11,236 nt of DNA from Pseudomonadota bacterium. Its GTDB lineage: Bacteria > Pseudomonadota > Alphaproteobacteria > Rhodospirillales > 2-02-FULL-58-16. Location: positions 1 through 11,236 of the forward strand of contig JADFTO010000070.1 of NCBI GenBank assembly GCA_022560215.1. Direction: 5' to 3'. Position 1 is the stretch's first letter, and the number at the start of each line of letters is the position of its first letter. This document shows, piece after piece, positions 7,229 to 11,236 of this stretch. Below the pieces are notes generated by a model. That model did not search any database. It saw nothing but the letters and a program-made list of their open reading frames with translations, and was not told the origin of the DNA. Position numbers and translations under genes: made by a program.

Positions 7229-8327
7229 GGTTATGAACCGTGCCGAGCAGCCCGACCAGCGGCTTCCCGTTTCGTTGATCACCGGCTTTCTGGGCAGCGG
7301 CAAGACCACCCTGATCAATCATCTGGTGCATCATCCGGCGATGGCGGAGGCCGCCGTCATCGTCAATGAGTTCGGCGAGATCGGCATCGATCACACCCTC
7401 ATTGAGCGAAGTGACGAACATACCATCCTGCTGGGTACGGGCTGCCTGTGCTGCACGGTCCGCGGCGATCTGGTCGATACCCTTGGCGATCTTTCGGTGC
7501 GCCGCCTAAAAGGCGAGGTGCCGCCCTTCGCGCGGCTGGTTATCGAGACCACCGGTCTCGCTGATCCCGCCCCCATCCTGCATACCCTGATGAGCGTGCC
7601 GGTGGTGGCGCGCTATCGCCTGGACACGGTCATCACCACCGTCGATGCCGTCAATGGCTGGGCGACCCTGGATCATCACCAAGAGGCGGTGAAGCAGGCC
7701 GCCGTGGCCGACCGCCTGGTGCTAACCAAAACCGACTTGGCCGCCCCGGCAACCGTCGAGCCATTGCTTGAACGCCTCAGCCGCCTCAACCCGGCAGCCA
7801 CGGTCATGCCGGCGATCAACGGCGATATCGATCCGGAGGTTTTGTTCGGCAGTCTGCAATTCAATCTGGAGACCAAGACCGAAGAGGTCAGGCGGTGGTT
7901 GAATGACGAGGCTTTTGCCGGCCCGCACACAGCCCACGATCACCCGGCAACCGGTCCCGATGTTAATCGACACCACCAAGACATCCGGTCGTTCTGCCTG
8001 ATCTTCGACCAACCGCTGAAGTGGAACGAGTTCGCTGCCTGGCTGGATACCCTGGTTGCCAACGAGGGCGAACACTTGCTGCGGGTCAAGGGCCTGATCA
8101 ATGTCGAGGGCATCGATGAGCCGGTGGTCATCCACGCCGTCCAGCACCTATTCCATCCGCCGGCCCGCATCGCCGCCTGGCCCGATGAAGACCGGCGCTC
8201 GCGGATTGTTTTTATCACCCGTGGCCTTGAGCGCAGCAAAGTCGAGGAAACATTGACCCGGTTGCAGGCTTCTCTCGCCGAGCCGATTGAGGATAACGAC
8301 CAACCAATCAAACGGCATGTTGGTTGA
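7218..8327 (+). CDS. CobW/COG0523-family GTP-binding metallochaperone
   Basis: This 369-residue G3E-family GTPase has Walker A GFLGSGKTT (23-31), NEFGEIGID (50-58), the metal-binding GCLCCTV (75-81, C-x-C-C), a Walker B-like ETTGLADP (110-117) and the guanine-specificity motif TKTD (170-173). A histidine-rich linker (H237, H240, H242, H252, H253) leads to a CobW C-terminal domain (about 257-350, with HAVQHLFHPP). Such proteins deliver zinc or another metal to client enzymes using GTP. The likely client is the metal-dependent amidohydrolase encoded 23 bp downstream (inference). An ATG at 7218 overlaps the permease gene by 11 bp; the ATG at 7233 is an equally plausible start, and neither has a good ribosome binding site. 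It is distinct from CobW for cobalamin synthesis, since no cobalamin genes are nearby. Confidence 0.92.
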   Translation: MPARVMNRAEQPDQRLPVSLITGFLGSGKTTLINHLVHHPAMAEAAVIVNEFGEIGIDHTLIERSDEHTILLGTGCLCCTVRGDLVDTLGDLSVRRLKGEVPPFARLVIETTGLADPAPILHTLMSVPVVARYRLDTVITTVDAVNGWATLDHHQEAVKQAAVADRLVLTKTDLAAPATVEPLLERLSRLNPAATVMPAINGDIDPEVLFGSLQFNLETKTEEVRRWLNDEAFAGPHTAHDHPATGPDVNRHHQDIRSFCLIFDQPLKWNEFAAWLDTLVANEGEHLLRVKGLINVEGIDEPVVIHAVQHLFHPPARIAAWPDEDRRSRIVFITRGLERSKVEETLTRLQASLAEPIEDNDQPIKRHVG

Positions 8328-8340
8328 AATTGAAGAAAGT

Positions 8341-8344
8341 AGGA
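8341..8344 (+). promoter_or_regulatory. Ribosome binding site deciding the amidohydrolase start
   Basis: AGGA ends 6 nt before the ATG at 8351, favouring this start over an in-frame TTG at 8324 that would add nine lysine-rich residues and overlap the stop of the preceding gene. Confidence 0.6.
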
Positions 8345-8350
8345 AAAACA

Positions 8351-9745
8351 ATGATCGATACAATCATCGTAAATGGAACCGTGATCACCGCTACCGGCCA
8401 AAGCCAGGAATCCATTGGCATAAAAGACGGGCTGATCGACGACCTATATGAACCGGGTTCCGAGCCCGACGCCGCCGAGACCATCGATGCCAAGGGGCTC
8501 GCTATTCTCCCCGGCGTCGTCGACATGCATTGCCATCACCGCCAGGGCTCGGAGACCGGCGGCTACGAATACAAAGAAACCATCGAAAGCGCCACCATCC
8601 AATGCGCCGCCGGCGGTGTTACGACGTCGGTCGCCATGCCCAACGTGACGCCGCCGCCGAATTCGCTGAAACTCTATGAGGACCTGCTGAAGGTTTATGA
8701 AAAAAGCGCCGTCGTCGACTACAACGTCAACCCGGCTGGCACCGTTACTTCGGAAATACCCGGCCTGTCAAAGACCGGACTGGCCGCCTTCAAGATTTTC
8801 ATGGTGGTCGACACCGGCCGCGATTATCCCCACATGCCGGGCATCGGTATTCATGACCACGGTAAATTGATGGAGGCCATGGAGGCCTGTGCCGCCGTCG
8901 ACGTGCCGCTTATGGTGCATCCCCATGACCAGGCACTGATGGCTCACATCGAACAGCAATTCTGGGACCGTGGAGAGCGCGATGCCCTGGCCTACGCAAA
9001 GGCCTATTCCGCCCATGACGGCGTCATCTGGGATAGCGCCATCAGTACATTGCTGCGGATTCAAAAAGCCACCGGCGTGCATCTGCATCTGCTCCACATT
9101 CAGACCGCCGGCAGCGTCGAACTGCTGCGTCAGGCCAAAGCCGAGGGTCAGCGGGTAACGGCGGAAATCAATCCCTGGGCGCTTTTTCTGGGCAATGACT
9201 GGTCGGCGATCGAACGGCTTGGATCCTATGCCCTGTCCTATTACGTACCGGAGAAAAACACGCCGGTCCTGTGGGAGGCCTTCAACGACGGCACCATCGA
9301 CATCATGGCCAGCGACCACGCGCCGCACACCCGCGAGGAAAAAGAAGTCGGCTGGACCGACGGCTGGAAAGCGCATACAGGCACACCATCGACCCAGCAT
9401 TATATGAGTTTTCTGCTCGATGCTGCGGCGCAGGGAAAAACGACCCTGGAACGGATCGTTGAAGCGACTTCGACCGCGCCCGCGGATATCTTCGGCATGC
9501 AGGGTAAGGGCCATATCGAGCCCGGCTATCATGCCGATTTGGTGCTCTGTGACCTTGAAGCTGAATCCGAAATACGTGATGAAGATACGCTCGGCCTCAT
9601 CGGCTGGTCGCCTTATGCCGGGTGCTCCGTAAAAGGTATTCCGGTGAGGACCATTCTGCGCGGTAAGACAGTGTTTGCTGACGGCAAAGTCACAGCCAAA
9701 CCCGGCAACGGCCAGTATGTCACGGCCCGGCACCCGGCCGCATAA
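8351..9745 (+). CDS. Cyclic amidohydrolase (hydantoinase/dihydroorotase/allantoinase family)
   Basis: From the ATG at 8351 the protein is 464 residues, as expected for D-hydantoinase/dihydropyrimidinase or allantoinase-like enzymes, which open cyclic ureides or imides. The binuclear metal site is complete: H60 and H62 in DMHCHHR, probable carbamylated lysine K148 in AFKIFM, H190 in PLMVHPHD, H249 in LHLLHIQ and D322 in ASDHAPHT. The small N- and C-terminal beta-sandwich typical of the superfamily is seen in MIDTIIVNGTVITATG and PGYHADLVLCDLE. The sequence does not let me choose between hydantoin, dihydropyrimidine, allantoin or another ring. It is the last gene of the operon; the metallochaperone gene just upstream likely helps load its metals. 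The M20 amidase at 452-1684 belongs to a family that often acts on the products of such enzymes. Confidence 0.91.
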   Translation: MIDTIIVNGTVITATGQSQESIGIKDGLIDDLYEPGSEPDAAETIDAKGLAILPGVVDMHCHHRQGSETGGYEYKETIESATIQCAAGGVTTSVAMPNVTPPPNSLKLYEDLLKVYEKSAVVDYNVNPAGTVTSEIPGLSKTGLAAFKIFMVVDTGRDYPHMPGIGIHDHGKLMEAMEACAAVDVPLMVHPHDQALMAHIEQQFWDRGERDALAYAKAYSAHDGVIWDSAISTLLRIQKATGVHLHLLHIQTAGSVELLRQAKAEGQRVTAEINPWALFLGNDWSAIERLGSYALSYYVPEKNTPVLWEAFNDGTIDIMASDHAPHTREEKEVGWTDGWKAHTGTPSTQHYMSFLLDAAAQGKTTLERIVEATSTAPADIFGMQGKGHIEPGYHADLVLCDLEAESEIRDEDTLGLIGWSPYAGCSVKGIPVRTILRGKTVFADGKVTAKPGNGQYVTARHPAA

Positions 9746-10058
9746 ACGGCGGGGTTGATGGCATGGCGGAAGACGCCAAACCGGGGTACTGTCATGTATG
9801 GACGCCCCCGGTGTTGCAAGGGGAAAACTGACTTGAATCGGCGGTAGAGCTTGCAGTCATGTATCCGGCCTTTTCGCTGCGGTACGCTGACCGCTGGCCC
9901 TGATGGAATCCGAAAGATCGACGCCCAGTCAGACTAACGAGCTTGATGCTCGGACAATGCCTCGGGTTTGGCCGATCTCGGGTGGAACCCTGTTTCGCCA
10001 TCAAATCGTCGTTACCCTCGCAAGTTGGCTGTAGGGCGCAAAAACTTGATCTGTCATG
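9746..10058. other. Gene-free stretch, probably mobile-element remnant
   Basis: No coding frame with recognisable protein character is seen on either strand. Just after the amidohydrolase stop is a weak 5-bp hairpin (TGGCG 9764-9768, CGCCA 9774-9778) without a T tract, so termination there is doubtful. The 9-mer GTCATGTAT occurs twice (9791-9799 and 9856-9864), with a near copy, GTCATGTTAT, at 10053-10062. The stretch adjoins a truncated recombinase, so it may be the non-coding end of the element that broke it. The element was not identified. Confidence 0.4.
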
Positions 10059-10571
10059 TTATGCGGCAAGATCGTACACGTGATGTAGCCCACCGAGTAC
10101 GGATCTCGCGATGACTTGGACATCCGCCACCTTGAGGCTGGCCGTCTCCGAGGCGCGCAACCCCGCCGCATAGGCGGTCGTCAACGCGGTGCGCGTCTTT
10201 AAGCTTGGCACCGCCTCGAGAAAGTGCACCACCTCGTCCGCCCCGAGGATCACCGGCAACTTCCTGGGCTCGCGCGCATAGGCGATCCGCTCCGGTATCT
10301 CGGGCCGGTTCAGCGTCACCCCGTAGAAGAACCGCAGCGCGCAGACCGTCTGATTGAGCGCCGGCCAGGATATCCCCCGCGACACCAGGTAAACTTGGAA
10401 GGCGCGGACATCCTCGATATCCAGGCGATCCGGCGAACGGCCAAAATAGCGGCTGCACTTGGCCACCGCATGGAGGTAGGATCGCTGCGTGGCCGGCGAC
10501 AGATTGCGCACCGTCATGTCTTCGATCATGCGGCGGCGCAAGGGGCTCACTCGTGGGCGAGGGTCGGTCAT
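10059..10571 (-). pseudogene. Truncated tyrosine recombinase/integrase (IS91-associated type)
   Basis: The frame starts MTDPRPRVSPLRRRMIEDM at 10571 and has a SAM-like N-terminal DNA-binding domain (about residues 10-95; NLSPATQRSYLHAVAKCSRYF, DVRAFQVYLVSRG). The beginning of the catalytic domain follows (about 105-150), with the first catalytic arginine R139 in YAAGLRASETASLKVADV. After about residue 151 (near base 10121) the similarity to integrases ends. The last ~19 residues (VIARSVLGGLHHVYDLAA) are not recombinase-like, and the remaining R/H-x-x-R/Y catalytic residues are missing. The gene is therefore cut by a deletion or insertion and cannot be active. GGAG 7 nt upstream of the ATG supports the start; a longer frame to 10685 runs through a hairpin and is unlikely. 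Relatives of this type often sit in front of an IS91-type transposase, which is absent here. Confidence 0.72.
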
Positions 10572-10575
10572 GGGA

Positions 10576-10630
10576 GGTCTCCTGATCAAGGGTTGAGCTT
10601 CGATACTCAAAACCCTTCCATCAGGAGACC
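10576..10630 (-). promoter_or_regulatory. Long hairpin covering the integrase ribosome binding site
   Basis: GGTCTCCTGAT (10576-10586) pairs exactly with ATCAGGAGACC (10620-10630). Inside them AAGGGT/TTGAG (10588-10597) pairs with CTCAA/ACCCTT (10606-10617), leaving an 8-nt loop. In the minus-strand transcript the AGGAG that serves the integrase ATG (10571) lies in the 3' arm and would be locked in the stem. This resembles the anti-readthrough hairpins that limit translation of transposase genes. A DNA role in element mobility is an alternative. Confidence 0.6.
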
Positions 10631-10656
10631 AAACCCGCCAGCCCCATAACCCCAAT

Positions 10657-10677
10657 CCCGCGTCAGCGGGTTCGTTC
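10657..10677. repeat. Short GC hairpin next to GTTC, candidate IS91-type element end
   Basis: CCCGC (10657-10661) and GCGGG (10666-10670) flank a GTCA loop, followed by TTC and then GTTC (10674-10677). IS91-family elements lack ordinary terminal inverted repeats; they have a subterminal hairpin and insert next to GTTC or CTTG. The position at the outer side of the integrase gene and next to unrelated cytochrome DNA fits an element boundary. The assignment is inferred. Confidence 0.35.
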
Positions 10678-10823
10678 AATCCCAAATCACAAGAAAACCA
10701 CCGCCAAAACCATGATTTCTTGCAAACTCCGTTACTTCAAATCCGTCGAAACACAAGCCGGATCAACGGTGTCAGAGTTCTTCACAGGGGACTACTGAAG
10801 CACGTCTTTTCACTTGGGAGGGC

Positions 10824-11236
10824 TTAGGGTCTTTCGACCTCGGTGACGAAAAGGCGAAAACTGCTGGCCTGTGCGGCGCGGTCGGCGCGCGAGATGAGAT
10901 CGAAGGCGGGACTCCCGGGGACAAGGCCGGCGAGCAAGGCATCGTAGACCTGGGTGTCGTAATAGTGGTCGGGAAAGACTTCAAGCCACAGGCGCGCGCG
11001 GGTGTAGTTCAGCCAGGGCAGCGTGAGCGTGGCGGTCCCGCCAGGTAATAGGCGGCTGTCTCGGCGCTCGATCCAGCCGCCCCCACTGTAACTCACTTCT
11101 CGCACGATGACGTGCTGGACGGCACTGTCGGGCACCTCATATCCGGCGGCGTCGAGGAGCACGCCGCGCATTTCCACCCGGGGTATCACATATGTCGGAA
11201 ACGCGTGTCCGACGCCGGTGTTGGTGAGGGAGAACC
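10824..11236 (-). CDS. Probable multihaem c-type cytochrome, C-terminal part (partial)
   Basis: The minus-strand frame enters from the right edge and runs 136 codons to TAA at 10824-10826. Its start is outside the window; the GTG at 11187-11189 is an internal codon. It begins FSLTNTGVGHAFPTYVIPRV, which resembles the 'N-x-G-x-GH-x-FPT' segment found in the C-terminal domain of many periplasmic multihaem cytochromes. A beta-rich region follows (GGTATLTLPW, RARLWLEVFPDHYYDTQVYD). No CxxCH haem motif is visible in this part; they would lie upstream, outside the window. The downstream 138 bp up to the element boundary contain no gene and no clear terminator. The identification is by motif memory and is moderate only. 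Confidence 0.55.
   Translation of the reverse strand, partial: FSLTNTGVGHAFPTYVIPRVEMRGVLLDAAGYEVPDSAVQHVIVREVSYSGGGWIERRDSRLLPGGTATLTLPWLNYTRARLWLEVFPDHYYDTQVYDALLAGLVPGSPAFDLISRADRAAQASSFRLFVTEVERP

Noticed and set aside
8768..9733. 321-residue minus-strand open frame
   Set aside because: Complete overlap with the amidohydrolase gene, whose full set of metal ligands is present; no recognisable domain on the minus strand.
9764..9778. Hairpin after the last operon gene as a terminator
   Set aside because: Only a 5-bp stem and no T tract on the coding strand.
9791..10062. Three GTCATGTAT-like repeats as a repeat array
   Set aside because: Irregular spacing (65 and about 197 bp) and only 9-10 bp each; could be chance.

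Overview
The window looks like an accessory catabolic island in an alphaproteobacterium-like genome. That placement is an inference from the moderately high GC content, the codon choice and the gene mix (TAXI-type TRAP transporter, DapA-family enzyme, carbamoylase/hydantoinase); no rRNA or other marker confirms it. Both ends carry decayed mobile-element pieces.

Layout, left to right. Bases 1-70 are the last codons of an IS110-type transposase, followed by about 380 bp without a gene. A GC-rich gene (452-1684, +) encodes an M20-type Zn-dependent amidase of the N-carbamoyl-L-amino-acid hydrolase/allantoate amidohydrolase family. A decayed DDE transposase fragment with an in-frame stop (1861-2208, +) separates it from the main operon. 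The main cluster (2400-9745, all +) is: IclR-family regulator; DapA/NAL-family class I aldolase or lyase; TAXI-type TRAP periplasmic binding protein; a strong intergenic terminator; fused TRAP permease; CobW/COG0523 GTPase metallochaperone; and a binuclear-metal cyclic amidohydrolase (hydantoinase/dihydroorotase type). The right side holds about 310 bp of probable mobile-element DNA, a truncated tyrosine recombinase (-) behind an unusual hairpin that covers its ribosome binding site, an IS91-like terminal hairpin, and the C-terminal part of a probable multihaem c-type cytochrome that runs off the window (-).

How the parts may work together (inference): the TAXI-TRAP system imports a small organic acid or ureide-like anion. 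The cyclic amidohydrolase opens a ring amide to an N-carbamoyl or similar product, the M20 amidase could remove the carbamoyl group, and the DapA-family enzyme handles a 2-oxo acid or aldol step. The CobW protein would supply metal to the amidohydrolase, and the IclR protein would sense a pathway metabolite. The exact substrate cannot be read from the sequence. The DapA-family protein lacks the arginine expected of a true lysine-pathway DapA, so the pathway may not match a textbook one.
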